DNA of 64,000 nt from Theocolax elegans (GCA_026168455.1 CM047431.1:9942943-10006942); one strand, 5' to 3'. Shown: positions 10,491 to 21,362, counted from the stretch's first letter. Translations and numbers: made by a program. The notes: generated by a model from the sequence alone, not told the origin.

Positions 10491-12083
10491 TAACGTCAAA
10501 ATTGCAGTTTTCGGTAGTACTAACTTTGACTGAATATCTATTTATGAAAGCTTTGGAATTTTCTTCCAAAAATTCATACCCGACTATTTTCAAGGTTGCT
10601 CTTTTGGAATCCGTTGAGAAAATTTTGAAATTTTTCCATTTTCCATTAAAATTTTTCATTTTAAGTCAAAAAAACGTGATTTTTTTGACATAATTTTTTT
10701 TTTAATCAAAATTTTCGACTTGATTAGGTATTGCAATGCAACTAGAACCATTATAGACCGTGCATTTTTTATATAACCTTTCGACTGGTACCCATAGATT
10801 TTCGAAATTCAACATGGTGGATTCAAAATGGCGGCTTTCTCCCGGAAAATTCGTCAAAAAGTTCAGGAATTTTTTACACAATAATGATGGACTTTAAGAA
10901 TAAATGTTACTGAATAAAAAGTTCTTAGAATTGATCAAAGAATACGGTAGAATTTTTTCAGATTTTTTTAACAATTATAAAAATTTATCAAATTTTCAAA
11001 ATTTTCAAAAATTTTCAAAATTGTAAAAAAATTCTGAAAAAATTCTACCGTATTCTTGGATCAATTCTAAGTACTTTTTATTCAGTAAGATTATTTCCTA
11101 AAGTTCATCATTATTACGTAAAAAATTCCTGAACTTTTTTACGCAGAAAAGTTCAATTATAATTACATATACTTTTTTCATGCTTACATATTAAAAATCA
11201 AACATCTTTAGCCATTGTTTTTGTTCTTATTCAATGATGCCCAATTCTTACCACGTGGAGGTAGATGTTTCTAAAAGAATCTTCTTTTTTTTTCTTTTTC
11301 TTTCTCTTCTTTTTTATATTTTTTTATAAATTTGATAAATTTTCTAAATTGTCAAAAAATTCTGAAAAAATTCTACTGTATTCTTTGATCAATTCAACTC
11401 AATATTTTTTAATGCGTAAGCATAAAAAAAGTATATGTAATTATGATTGAACTTTTCTACATTAAAAAGTTCAGGAATTTTTTACGTAATAATGATGAAC
11501 TTTAGGAAATAATCTTACTGAATAAAAAGTACTTAGAATTGATCCAAGAATACGGTAGAATTTTTTCAGAATTTTTTGAAAATTTTGAAAATTTGATAAA
11601 TTTTTAAAATTGTCAAAAAATTCTGAAAAAATTCTACTGTATTCTTTGATCAATTCTAAGAACTTTTTATTCCGTAACATTTTTTCTTAAAGTCCATCAT
11701 CATTGTGTAAAAAATTCCTGAACTTTAGACGAATTTTCCGGGAGAAAGCCGCCATTTTGAATCCGCCATGTTGAATTTCGAAAATCTATGGGTACCAGTC
11801 GAAAGGTTATATAAAAAATGCACGGTCTATAATGGTTCTAGCTGCATTGCAATATCTACTCAAGTCGAAAATTTTGATTAAAAAAAAAATTATGTCAAAA
11901 AAAATCACGTTTTTTTGACTTAAAATGAAAAATTTTAATGGAAAAAGGGAAAATTTCAAAATTTTTTCAACGGATTCCGAAAGAGCACCCTCGAAAATAG
12001 TCGGGTATGAATTTTCGTAAGAAAATTCCAACGCTTTCATAAATAGATAGACAGTCAAAGTTAGTACTACCGAAAACTGCAAT
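10486..12083. mobile_element. Foldback piggyBac-like element inserted at TTAA
   Basis: The left end is TTAA|CCCTTTAACGTCAAAATTGC with TTAA at 10482-10485. The right arm is the inverted copy of the left arm (10490-10600 against about 11970-12080; more inverted pairs lie inside, for example around 10850-11150 and 11455-11740). CCCTTTA ends and TTAA target choice fit piggyBac-type elements. The right terminal bases and the second TTAA are missing: the element ends at CTGCAAT, which is also the point where the endonuclease frame resumes. No transposase frame is present. Confidence 0.65.
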
Positions 12084-12218
12084 CGGAGGAAAAGAATTAT
12101 ATCTGAAATGCTTTATATTAAAATAGAAAATAATCCTATAAATGTAAAGGAAGATGTTAGAAATCTTAGTCATCACTATAATGATATTGTTAATAAAATG
12201 AAAGTAAATTATAGATAG
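12078..12218 (+). pseudogene. Penelope GIY-YIG C-terminal part (right arm)
   Basis: The frame resumes as CNRRKRIISEMLYIKIENN and runs to TAG at 12216-12218. Compared with the left arm, about 60 bp (the segment DHISDYNHSFDFENVKIVDK) are missing at the junction with the foldback element. Confidence 0.8.
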
Positions 12219-12861
12219 CTAATATTTATTTCTCCTTTATTTCTTAACTAATTTCTAGTCAGGTTACAATAGCCACGGATTAATTGTATTATGAGTGATT
12301 TGAGTTTTGGTAAAAATAGTTTTTAAGTAAAAATAATGTATTAATTAAATATTAAAATTATTATTATGTATTAATTTCCCTATCATGAAATTACACTTAT
12401 AATATACAATTACAAGTTTTGAATTTTCGCGCCGTATTATAATATTTCGCGCGCTTATCTAATAATTGTACATAATTGCGCATGTCAATAAGATTTAAAT
12501 GGCTCATATAATAACCGTCTGTCATGTTTTCATTTATTTTTACCTGACTGCTTTTGCTTTTTCTTTGTGTTAACTACGTTGTGTTTTGTTCCAATTATTT
12601 ATTTAGTTATTTATTTATTTATTTTATTTTATTGTTTTCTATTTTTATAATAATGTGTAAATCACATAAAGGAGAGGTAAATGTTGGCTATATAACCTTA
12701 ACTTCTGTGCAGTACTTATCTTCGAGAATATGTATTTATTATACTTTGTCTTTAATTCATAGTGCAACGATTCAGAGATACTACGAAAGAATTTTTATAA
12801 TTTTTAATGAATATTGACGTGTAGTAAGTTACCAATGTAATAATTATAATAAAGGTAATGC

Positions 12862-12900
12862 CTGAAGAGGATGGAGAATTTCCATCGAAACGTTGCAATG
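12862..12900 (+). ncRNA. Hammerhead ribozyme (Penelope-like element, right arm)
   Basis: CTGAAGA at 12862-12868, stem II GATGGA/TCCATC, GAAA at 12887-12890, followed by CGTTGC. It is the mirror copy of the motif at 9186-9224. The core is complete and stem II fully paired. Confidence 0.8.
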
Positions 12901-12953
12901 TAATGTAAACAATACAGTGTGTTCATCAATGATCGATATAATATCTAATCTAC

Positions 12954-12969
12954 AATTTCCGAAATCCTT
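12954..12969. repeat. Target-site duplication, right copy
   Basis: Exact repeat of 9083-9098 flanking the inverted Penelope-like insertion. Confidence 0.85.
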
Positions 12970-13140
12970 GGTGATATACTAAATTACACGTTTCATAGTC
13001 AAGGACCATCATTTCGGCGATTAATTGAGTAATTTCTTTCGCTTCATTGCTTTGCGATGACCATTTAGCAAGTAACGGAGTTTGTTCTACAATTAATGGT
13101 TTAATTAATAAAAGTATAAATAAATGTACCAATAACATCA
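12970..13140 (-). pseudogene. hAT transposase fragment (middle exon)
   Basis: On the minus strand the frame reads PLIVEQTPLLAKWSSQSNEA then ITQLIAEMMVLDYETC and YHQGFRKL. The order (I..LIAEM...D....V...GFR.L) matches the region after the BED finger in ZBED/hAT transposases. It stops at the Penelope insertion site and resumes at 9098. A possible intron (GTATTT ... TTGATCAG) separates it from the BED part. Confidence 0.6.
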
Positions 13141-13202
13141 ATTGTACTGATCAAGAAGTTTAAAAACAAAATAAAGTGAAACATATATAAAATAAATTCT
13201 TA

Positions 13203-13412
13203 TAAAATACCAGAATTATTAGGGTTAGATTTAGAATGAGTACTAAAATATCTTTTCAAAATAGTCGTTGTTTTGCCATGAATTTTAAAACTCTTCCCGC
13301 ATGTTTTACAATTCACTATATTATCGGTTACTTTTTCAATAAAAAATTGCCATATATTATTTTTTGCAGGCGAATCATTTGAGCTTTCTTGTGATGCCAC
13401 ACTGCTTTCCAT
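13203..13412 (-). pseudogene. hAT transposase BED zinc-finger fragment
   Basis: Minus-strand frame MKEMESSVASQE...NNIWQFFIEK...NCKTCGKSFKIHGKTTTILK followed by RYFSTHSKSN. A W..F then CxxC then LKR(x)xxxTHS is the BED finger that binds transposon ends in hAT transposases. The usual first His of the HxxxH pair is Tyr (RYFSTH), so the finger is probably not functional. The protein is spread over three pieces (here, 12970-13140 and 8990-9098). Confidence 0.6.
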
Positions 13413-13638
13413 TTCTTTCATTAACAAAATATATATTTACAAGTATGTGAATACCTAATATATGCTAACATAAGAATCTTTGCTGAAGAAATAAATTACT
13501 ATTAGGATAATAAACTATTAATAAACAAATGAATAGTAGGGAAAACTCAAGTACAAAAATTACGAAAAGGCAAAGAGTAAAAAAATAATAGTAGACAATA
13601 AATTAGATCTAATATTAAGACACATGTACGTCTATATA

Positions 13639-13696
13639 TGCACACACACACACACACACGCGCGCGCGCGCACACACACACACGCACGCACACACA
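13639..13696. repeat. CA/CG dinucleotide microsatellite
   Basis: ACACAC and GCGCGC tracts run together. This alternating purine-pyrimidine DNA could adopt Z-form. It directly adjoins the truncated 5' edge of the R1-clade fragment. 13430-13638 has no recognisable feature. Confidence 0.85.
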
Positions 13697-13699
13697 TCT

Positions 13700-14286
13700 A
13701 AGCTACGGTGCATCCTGTCGGCGAGCCTGCAGAATAGTCGCACGAAAGGTGGCTCATGCTTATAGAACCGTGTCAGATATAGCCCTCTCGGTGATCGCGG
13801 GAATTCCTCCCATCATTCTTTTGGCGATCGAGAGAGCTGATACGTACAGAAAATGTCGGCGTACCTTAGAAAACAGCAGCGAAGCAGCACGTGGTTGCAG
13901 CAATCGGTGGCCAAAAAGGACCATCGAATTGTGACAGCAGAGATGGGATTCGGCAAGCGAAGTTCGCTGAACCCACGGCGTCATCCCAGATGTCGCCAAG
14001 TGGACGAGTAGAAAACACGGTTTCGTCACCTTCCACCTGCCCTGGTGTCGGGAGAAAGTGGAAGAAAGGGGTGATTTCCGATCTTTTGGAAGGGGACTTT
14101 GACACCAGAGGGTATCGAGATGTGCCTTCTTGGTTTGCAAGAAGGTTGGGATGCCATAGTGACCTTCGCAGCATCCATTGTGAGGCGGCTGAACCATATC
14201 AGAATAGAAGAAGATCGTGCCAGGGGCGACATTAATAGCCGCCCCACATGCACGAAACAGTGAGGTGATTGCCGATCACGAAGGGC
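13700..14286 (+). pseudogene. R1-clade non-LTR retrotransposon, 3' end of ORF2
   Basis: The first frame reads ACRIVARKVAHAYRTVSDIA then VIAGIPPIILLAIERAD, which is the conserved segment after the RT domain of R1/TRAS-type retrotransposons (AYRTVS...VLAG.PPI.LLA.ER). The next part, in a shifted frame, reads RWDSASEVR, a stop, then THGVIPDVAKWTSRKHGFVT and FHL, the following conserved block (W..H..IP....W..RKHG...FHL). Stops and frameshifts make it dead. The fragment is 5' truncated at the CA repeat and is continued by a 3' UTR at 15282-15478 on the far side of a MITE. Confidence 0.8.
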
Positions 14287-14288
14287 TA

Positions 14289-15279
14289 CACTCTAAACCC
14301 TAAAGTTGAAAATCTGGAAGTAGAAAGATTAAAAGCTACATTTTAAACAGTACAAATTAAATTGCGCATTTTCAACTTTAATAAGGATTAAAATGCATGT
14401 TTTAATCTTTATGATGCGTAACAGTCGTTAATATTTTTAAAAGATTAATTTTATGATTTTTAATACTTGCCAAAAATTAAAAAGTACTTTTTCAACGTAA
14501 GGGGGTTCCATACTCAATTTTTGATGATTAATTAACAAAAAATTAGAACAGTATGTGAAAAAATAAAAAAAAAAGGCGCCTTCGTTTATTGACAATCTAA
14601 CTGTGTGCTGATTTTTAGATTAAAATATATTATTGCGTTTTTGAGAAAAGTCTTACCAAAAATATCAAATCTTTTCACCTCGTTGAGGTTAGGTTCACAT
14701 TTTTGGTAAGACTTTTCTCAAAAACGCAATATAATTTTAATCTGAAATTCAGCACAGAGTTAGATTATTAATAAACGAAGGCGCCTCTTCTCTTATTTTT
14801 TCACATACTTTTTTATTTACAAATTTACTACTAATAATCACGTATGCCGATAAGATAGGGAGGATAAATATTGACTATGGCACCCCGTTAATAAAAATAG
14901 AAAAACTCGTTCGAAATTCTAAAAGATGAATTTCAAAAGTCAAAAGGTTAAAATTACAAAATTATAAATCTTTAGGATAATCAGAGAGGTTTTTCACTTC
15001 TATAAAGTTGAAAATGTGCATTTTAATTTTCAGTTAAAGATTGAAAACCCAAAATTAATCTTTTTAAAAATTCTAACGGCTTTTTACACGTCAAAAAGAT
15101 TAAAATGTACATTTTAATGTTTTCTAAAGTTGAAATTATGCAATTAAATGATGTAAAGTTTAAAATGTATTAATTTATCTGTTTAAGGATTAAAATTTAC
15201 CTTTTGATCGTTTGATACAGTTTAAAACGTACATTTTATTCTTTTTACTTCCAGATTTTCAACTTTAGGATTTAGAGTG
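14289..15279. mobile_element. MITE with TA target duplication, inside the R1-clade element
   Basis: Ends are CACTCTAAACCCTAAAGTTG at the left and the inverted CAACTTTAGGATTTAGAGTG at the right, with about 35 bp of nearly perfect inverted repeat. TA flanks both sides (14287-14288 and 15280-15281), as expected for a Tc1/mariner-mobilised MITE. No protein. The interior repeats related motifs (AAAATGYAYATTTTAAT-like) many times and carries a second nested palindrome. Confidence 0.75.
14498..14892. mobile_element. Nested palindromic MITE
   Basis: About 390 bp folding back on itself: AAGGCGCCTTCGTTTATT near 14573 pairs with AATAAACGAAGGCGCC near 14771, and GTTTTTGAGAAAAGTCTTAC near 14637 pairs with its complement near 14705. 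Outer parts GGGTTCCATACTCAATTTTT and ATTGACTATGGCACCCC are also inverted. A single end of the same family is seen near 8395. Confidence 0.65.
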
Positions 15280-15281
15280 TA

Positions 15282-15478
15282 AACATGGCATGACTGCCCC
15301 TCTCGAAGTAATGCCTTACGGCGGTTTCTGAGGGGGGACGATCAGTTAGGTGGAGGAGCCCTGCCAAGACCAATGGCTGTGTGGTTTTTTAGTGGGTATG
15401 GGTCACGCTGACCGAGTCCCACACTCCGTGCGTAAAGAGCATTTTTACCGCCTCCTCAAAAAAAAAAACACCCACATA
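15282..15478 (+). mobile_element. 3' UTR and poly(A) of the R1-clade element
   Basis: The tail contains GTTTTTTAGTGGGTATGGGT, the CCGAGTCCCACACTCCG block, GTAAAGAGCATTTTTACCGC and then A(11). This GTCCCACA-type 3' UTR ending in poly(A) is typical of arthropod R1/TRAS/SART elements. It continues the ORF2 fragment ending at 14286 once the MITE is subtracted. Confidence 0.7.
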
Positions 15479-16365
15479 CACGCATGCACGCATATATATA
15501 TGGGGTATTCCACGTGAAGTGGTCCGATCAAAATTTTAAAATGCACCAAATTTTGGGTACACTTTGCAAATGTTTTTCAGAATACAGAAAAAAATTTTTA
15601 GGTACTGGAATCTATTTGCTCAAAAGTTATTCTAACCTCAAAAAGTGAATTTTTCCATATTTTTTTCAACACCAGCTGGGTTTACCGCTATATAACTCAA
15701 AATCTATCAACTTTTACTATAGAACATTATATGTAACATTCGTTGCTAATTATATCTAGAATTTATTCTTCTGGGTTAGAATTTCTAATCTCAAGGTCAA
15801 TGTTACATAAACTACATGTAAATATTCAACTTGAAAAAAGTGTAAGTTCGCCGCAATTGATTTTTTTATCCAAAAGTCTAAAAGAAAGCTTGGAGCAATA
15901 CCTTTCAAATGGTCTGTAGCATTTTTATGGCCTCCAATTCTGTAAAAAGTTATGACAATTTAAAGAAAGACAAAAAATTCACAAAAATTAACATGGTACC
16001 TCCCATTTAATTTAAAAAAATTTCGTGTTTCTTAAATTGTCATAACTTTTTACAGAATTGGAGGCCATAAAAATGCTACAGACCATTTGAAAGGTATTGC
16101 TCCAAGCTTTCTTTTAGACTTTTGGATGAAAAAATCAAAGGTGGCGCACTTGCACTTTTTTAAGTTGAATATTGACATGTAGTTTATGTAACATTGACCT
16201 TGAGATTAGAAATTCTAACCCAGAAGGATAAATTCTAGATATAATTAGCAACGAATGTTACATATAATGTTCTATAGTAAAAGTTGATAGATTTTGAGTT
16301 ATATAGCGGTAAACCCAGCTGGTGTTGAAAAAAATATGGAAAAATTCACTTTTTGAGGTTAGGAT

Positions 16366-16866
16366 ACCTATATTTTTGCAGAGATTTATATGTGAATCAT
16401 ATCGATTGATCATTGTTACTATTGTAATTTGGTTAATATTTATATTTCCGGAATATAGTAATACTTCTGTATCTTTTAATTAATTGCAAATACGTAATTT
16501 AATTGCTTAAAATAATTTTATATAAATGTACACTCAATTTTTACAATATATTATATGATTGTTTTTGCCAGGTTTGTTTTTCATCAGGTCCGGGCCCGAG
16601 CGCCTTTTTGAAACATTCCTATCTTTGTATACGGTTTCATCATCACTATATATTCTTGCTGCTCAGAACGAGAATAGGTATAAATAAATAAAAATAACTT
16701 TAGATAATAAAATGAATTCGATCTGACGGAGGCGAAGGAAAAAAAAATCTTAAACGTAGATTTTTTGGCAACGTTTCGTTGGCGTGGTCTGCCAACCTCT
16801 TCAGGCTGTTTATTAAAAAAATTCACAAAGTTATTTTTTATTAAAATATATACAGAAAATTAAATT
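16366..16866. mobile_element. Penelope family A terminal fragment
   Basis: Nearly identical to 20956-21462 (the left terminal repeat of the long Penelope copy), starting ATACCTATATTTTTGCAGAG and ending ACAGAAAATTAAA. Carries the hammerhead ribozyme but no coding sequence. It was inserted into one arm of the foldback element. Small indels separate it from the 20956 copy. Confidence 0.8.
16764..16804 (-). ncRNA. Hammerhead ribozyme (Penelope family A fragment)
   Basis: Minus strand: CTGAAGA (16804-16798), stem II GTTGGC/GCCAAC with loop AGACCAC, GAAA, then CGTTGCC. The core is complete. Confidence 0.8.
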
Positions 16867-16903
16867 TTAAATTTGATCGGACCACTTCACGTGGAATACC
16901 TCA

Positions 16904-17060
16904 TACATATAATCACGATCACATACGATGTGACGTCTACTTTGAAAAATCGAAAAAAGTTCAATAAAGTAATTTAATATCTTCATACTTATACATTGAT
17001 ACTTTGATAGATTGAAAGAATTTGTCTGACCACCAACAGATTTGACTTCTAGGCTTCCTC
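16904..17060. other. Short AT-rich spacer
   Basis: No gene or repeat recognised between the foldback element and the R1-clade fragment. Confidence 0.4.
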
Positions 17061-17240
17061 TTGCTTAGTGTGCAGTTTTTCTCAAAGGCTTGGCGGACTT
17101 CTTCAGTCAGTCTCCGTGCTGCCTATTCCAGCATGAGAATGTCCTTTACGGCCCCTGGCAGGTCCTCAAGGTTCGTCACCAGGTCTCGTTTGCAGTACTC
17201 CCAAGTTGTGTGTCTGGGTTTCTGTTACACCGAGTTTCCT

Positions 17241-17862
17241 CTAGTGGCCCACCCTCTGTCTCCATGGCAAACTAAGACAGGTTCGACAAGTCGCTGGTTC
17301 ATCAGTAACCATCCAGTTTCTAATTTTGCATGTTATGGTCCAGAAACACTGTGAGGTGTCAATAACCTCAGCTCTTACTGCATTCTGAAAAGTAAGTTTA
17401 CGTTCTATTTTGAGGATAACTAGCTCCTTGGTGATGAGGTAGTTTAACAGTGCCGCTCCCCTTTTGTTCACGTAGAAGCTGCTCCATAGTTCATGATGTC
17501 CGTTTGCATCACATCCCACGAGGTCCAACATGCCTTGCTTTTGGCAGTGGTCAATCAATCTGACAACCTCCTTTAGAGGAACATTGGTGTCCTCAAAGGG
17601 AAAGTAGGCCGAGGCAATGATAAGCTTTCCGATTTCCCTAACATTAATGAAAACAACCATTAGGTCTTTCGTGCACAAGTTCCAGAGGGGAGCAACATTT
17701 AGTCCTTTTCTAATAATCCCCCCCCTATTAGTGGCTCCTTTCACAATCCAAGGCCTTTCACAATCCTTGGATTAATGAGAGATATATGTGCACCATGGCC
17801 ATGCTCCACTGTAAAATTGCAAAAGCGGCTTTGCTATGGTGCAATTTAATTTGGATTATTGA
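17241..17862 (-). pseudogene. R1-clade retrotransposon endonuclease domain
   Basis: Minus strand. Starting near 17862 the frame gives IIQIKLHHSKAAFAILQW, the N-terminal LHHSKAA motif of R1-clade ORF2. From 17744 a 167-residue frame continues with IIASAYFPFEDT, DLVGCDANGHHELWSSF, NKRGAALLNYLI and RAEVIDTSQCF. These are the central motifs of the apurinic-like endonuclease (EEP fold) that nicks the target; GCDANGHH carries the catalytic Asp/Asn and His. The final SDH box is degraded (TDEPATCRTC) and the RT is missing beyond 17241. The first part and the main frame are separated by a small disruption near 17750. Dead element, 3' truncated. Confidence 0.8.
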
Positions 17863-17879
17863 CAGAGTTGTGTACTATG

Positions 17880-19480
17880 TGCTTTCTACCTCCATCTCAA
17901 TTACGTCCTCTGGCATACCTTCCTGAGCCACCTTAAAGGTGACTCGGCGTACATGTAGCTAGGGTTTAAAGTCCAGGGCCTTGACCTGCGACTCGGGCAG
18001 CATGAAAATTCGGAGTTAGTTGTCCTCACTTTCCAGCCTGCCCGATATATCCGAGAGGTTAGTGGCTTACCAGCTTGATGTTTTCAAGAAGGGATTGAAC
18101 ACCTCCAGATGCCGCAGCACTGTAGTCGGTTCTTTTTATGATTTAGGGAGCCAGATAACTGCCTTCAGCATTTTCTGCAGGAGCTCTATCTCTTTAACTT
18201 TTGTTAACCTCTCGGGCATTAAGAAGACCGATTTTGAGAGTAGCCATTTCTTGGACCCCACGTCAGAGACCTCAAAGATCATTGCTTCCCCGACGCAGTC
18301 GGAGGATTTCTGGGTGAGAGCCACTTCAGGACAGCTCTCTGCGGTCAGGACCACCAAGATGGGGGTTAGCTCTCTGGGCCGCAGTTATGGTACCCTTCCG
18401 AAAACCACTAAGCTCTGAAAAAGAGGCATCTGGGTTTCACTTTGAGCTTGCGTTTGCACCACAATGTAGTTTCTTGTCAGGCAAAACTCCGAGCGGCGAG
18501 TCCTTGGACTCCTTCTTTTTGTAAAGGCCGGGATTTGCTTTGATCCTGGATGGCTCAGTGGGCCATAGTCAGTAGCCTCATCAGCTGTCTTTAGCTTTTT
18601 GAACCTCTTCCGGTATGCCCCGCATTTCTTGTTTGGTAGGTACGGACGAAACACTGGACCAAAAGATTGGCTTAATTCCTCAGTTTAGAGGCACGTGGAA
18701 CCTTTGGTGTTGAAACACCAGTGGTCACAGCCTCAAAAGCCTTGGTATTCGGAGTTGTTTTGGAGTCCTCTGACTGGTGGGCTTGCGGAATCATAGGTGT
18801 TGAGGTTCCCAGCCTCTGGAGCCAGTGAACTTGTAGTGGGAAGTTGGATCGCCTTCCTTTGGGTTGCCTCGGCCAAACTTCGGCTCCCTTCGAGGGTGAG
18901 TGTGCCTCGTTGTTATGTTTCAGTTTTTGCAAAAATTTCTCCATTTTGTTCCTACGCTAGGGAAAGCTTGGTCAACTCCGGCAGGTTTTCGCATGTATTA
19001 CGTTAAAGATGGGTAAGACTAGATACTTGGGAAGGTCGACCGGTATACTCTAGACATTGTTAGAGACTCCTGGTATCTCCCAGGGGCCAACCAATCTGCT
19101 TGGTACGGTTAGGGTTGAGCATACCTATCTAGGTTCACCATGTCCAGACAGGGAGTTCTTAGTTAGTTCTTATCAGGACAACCGAACTTCCATGTACCCT
19201 TCAAGCAAAAGGGACAAGTCAGCTATGGTTCTCCGCTTACACATTATCGAGTCCCCTTCTCTCTAACGGCTCATGAGGTTAGGTAAGGCTGGGGCCAGGC
19301 TGTGGAGGCAGCGGCTTCTCGCTCCGTTCATATCCAATCCACCAAATGTAGAGAGAGTCCCGACGCCGGCCCAGAAAGTGAACTTTAGTTTACTTTACTC
19401 TCGAAGGGTCCAATCGACCCCGATTTCAGCTTCGACAAGGTCTCACAACCACTCGGAGAGGATGTCACCTCGTTAAAATA
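17880..19480 (-). pseudogene. R1-clade ORF1 (Gag-like) region and 5' leader, degraded
   Basis: Upstream of the endonuclease on the same strand lie open segments at 18136-18357 (VVLTAESCPEVALTQKSSDC..., MPERLTKVKEIELLQKMLKA), 18385-18654 and 18672-18944 that are Lys/Ser/Pro-rich. Their position directly 5' of ORF2 and the typical composition suggest the nucleic-acid-binding ORF1, but the usual CCHC knuckles are not seen and the frames are broken. 18950-19480 has no recognisable coding content and may be the 5' leader. Confidence 0.45.
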
Positions 19481-19494
19481 ACATATTTTTTTTA

Positions 19495-20095
19495 ATTATT
19501 AATTTATACCCTCTATTGTTGAAGTAGTAAATTATCAGTTTTTGAGGATCAATAATAAATAAATCTAATTTATTTATTTAAATGCACATCGTTTTCTCTG
19601 TCAGGTTTGCAGACCTCTTCAGGTGCTGTATTTATTGGTCAAATAAATATTTATATCAAATTTTACAATAATTATCAATTTTTTAGAATTACAAATTATA
19701 TTTTACCTGAATATTGAATATAACGTTACAGCCCAAGTGAGCTTCGTTGAATAACATTTGAAACATAATCAACGAGTATTTATACAAAAACTTAGTAGGT
19801 GTGTGTTTACAAACTATACGTCATAGTTTGTGTACATTAGACTCTTTGAATTATGTTCATTAACATTTTTATATTGTCGGTTTAAATGTTGAGTATCTTC
19901 TATTCTATTAATCGTTGAATTATTATGACTAATATGTAACATTTCCGAAATGAGTCTTTTTTTCTAACAAGATTTTTTATCTTCTATTTTTACATCGTCC
20001 CACTTAAAATGGTGATTTACATTGTTAATTTACTATGTAAAAGTAATAGATTTTACAAGAATGCTGAATCTTTATGATCTGTTCATACTACAATT
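19495..20095 (-). mobile_element. Penelope family B 3' fragment, copy 1
   Basis: Closely related to 27350-27960. On the minus strand it encodes a degraded GIY-YIG C-terminus (NVNHHFKWDDVKIED, a stop, then KKRLISEMLHISHNN and RIEDTQHLNRQYKN) followed by the 3' region with a hammerhead-like motif at 19585-19622. RT is absent. Confidence 0.75.
19585..19622 (-). ncRNA. Degenerate hammerhead ribozyme (Penelope family B, copy 1)
   Basis: CTGAAGA (19622-19616) and GTCTGC are present, but the partner strand reads CAGAGAAAAC where the sister copy at 27445 has CAGACGAAA. One stem II pair next to the core is lost and an extra A is present, so activity is doubtful. Confidence 0.55.
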
Positions 20096-20955
20096 TTAGC
20101 CGCGCCCCTTAGATAAGTATATAACTTATAAAGCGCCCAGAACATAGCGAGCTGATCGTTATATATATTTAACAATTTCAGCAACTAGTAAACTATGTGG
20201 TACCACTTCATGCGATCGTGTTTTATTTGCTAAACAGTCATTAGTTTATTTATTGCGCTATACCAATCCCGTTGACTGTGTATATTTATTTCGCTATATT
20301 TCCCCCTCTCTCTACAAGTCAACCATTCACTAACTTGTAGTTTCGAGCCTAAACCTTGATGTCAGTTAGCAATTTTTGTGCGTTGATTTTTTTATTTTTA
20401 TTTTAATAAATTCTACTTATTATTTAAATTCATTTAAAATAAATAAATAAATAAATAAAATAAATTTATGTGTTCGAGTAATTGAATACATCTCACGTAC
20501 GATTCCTTCTGTGATCTTAAGATTCTTATTTCGCGGTCAATTTCAGATTTGATTTGAATTTTTTACCTTGCTGTTATCTGAAAGCAAATCTCAGAACTTT
20601 GCAACGCGGAAAAAATACGTTTGTTTAAACACGGTATGTTTGACCGTATCGCTGAGCAGCCGTGATAATAGAACAAACGTCCTTATGGCAACCACACTGT
20701 TACGTAGTATATATTTATTTGCATCATGGATAGCTATGTCAAGACGTCTTAGTAATGCTGCACTACTAATTTTTATCCCAAATGGTACAGTAAATTTACA
20801 TTAAATTAAACTTTTTTATCGCATATGAAAACAGTATATTTTTTACTTTCTTCCGATAATGCAATTTGCCAAAAGCTATAAGATTAATCAAAATTAGACA
20901 TGAAATCACGATTTTTCACTGAATAAATATTTTTTCTATCTCTGGTTTGGTTTAC
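20096..20955. other. Unassigned AT-rich region
   Basis: About 860 bp without a recognisable gene. A short plus-strand frame (20568-20804) shows no known motif. The A/T run at 20395-20465 is low complexity. Confidence 0.4.
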
Positions 20956-21362
20956 TATACCTATATTTTTGCAGAGATTTATATGTGAATCATATCGATT
21001 GATCATTGTTACTATTGTAATTTGGTTAATATTTATATTTCCGGAATATAGTAATACTTCTGTATCTTTTAATTAATTGCAAATACGTAATTTAATTGCT
21101 TAAAAATAATTTTATATAAATGTACACTCAATTTTTACAATATATTATATGATTGTTTTTGCCAGGTTTGTTTTTCATCAGGTCCGGGCCCGAGCGCCTT
21201 TTTGAAACATTCCTATCTTTGTATACGGTTTCATCATCACTATATATTCTTGCTGCTCAGAACGAGAATAGGTATAAATAAATAAAAATAACTTTAGATA
21301 ATAAAATGAATTAATTCGATCTGACGGAGGCGAAGGAAAAAAAAATCTTAAACGTAGATTTT

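Larger units (their letters stand above)
9099..12953. mobile_element. Inverted (palindromic) Penelope-like element inserted in hAT
   Basis: Two arms of the same Penelope-like element face each other: the left arm runs on the minus strand (10205 to 9099), the right arm on the plus strand (10211 to 12953). Each arm holds a GIY-YIG endonuclease fragment, an AT-rich 3' region and a hammerhead ribozyme near its outer end. The reverse transcriptase is absent from both. The 16-bp exact target duplication shows that the inverted structure was inserted as one event. The right arm was later broken by a foldback DNA element at 10486-12083. Confidence 0.85.
15501..16903. mobile_element. Large foldback DNA element with TA duplication
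   Basis: Ends TGGGGTATTCCACGTGAAGT and inverted ACTTCACGTGGAATACCTCA are flanked by TA. From about 15640 to 16370 the interior is one long palindrome centred near 16000 (CTTGGAGCAATACCTTTCAA near 15888 pairs with TTGAAAGGTATTGCTCCAAG near 16087). No transposase. The right arm is interrupted by a Penelope fragment at 16366-16866. A relative of the terminus lies at about 47539. Confidence 0.75.

Noticed and set aside
9099..12953. Reading the inverted Penelope arms as long terminal repeats of a single working element
   Set aside because: Neither arm contains RT, and both contain the same endonuclease fragment in opposite orientation, so this is a head-to-head truncated insertion.
13639..13712. 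N-terminal HTHTRARAH-type residues of the frame starting at 13638
   Set aside because: Microsatellite translation; genuine retroelement homology starts near 13713.
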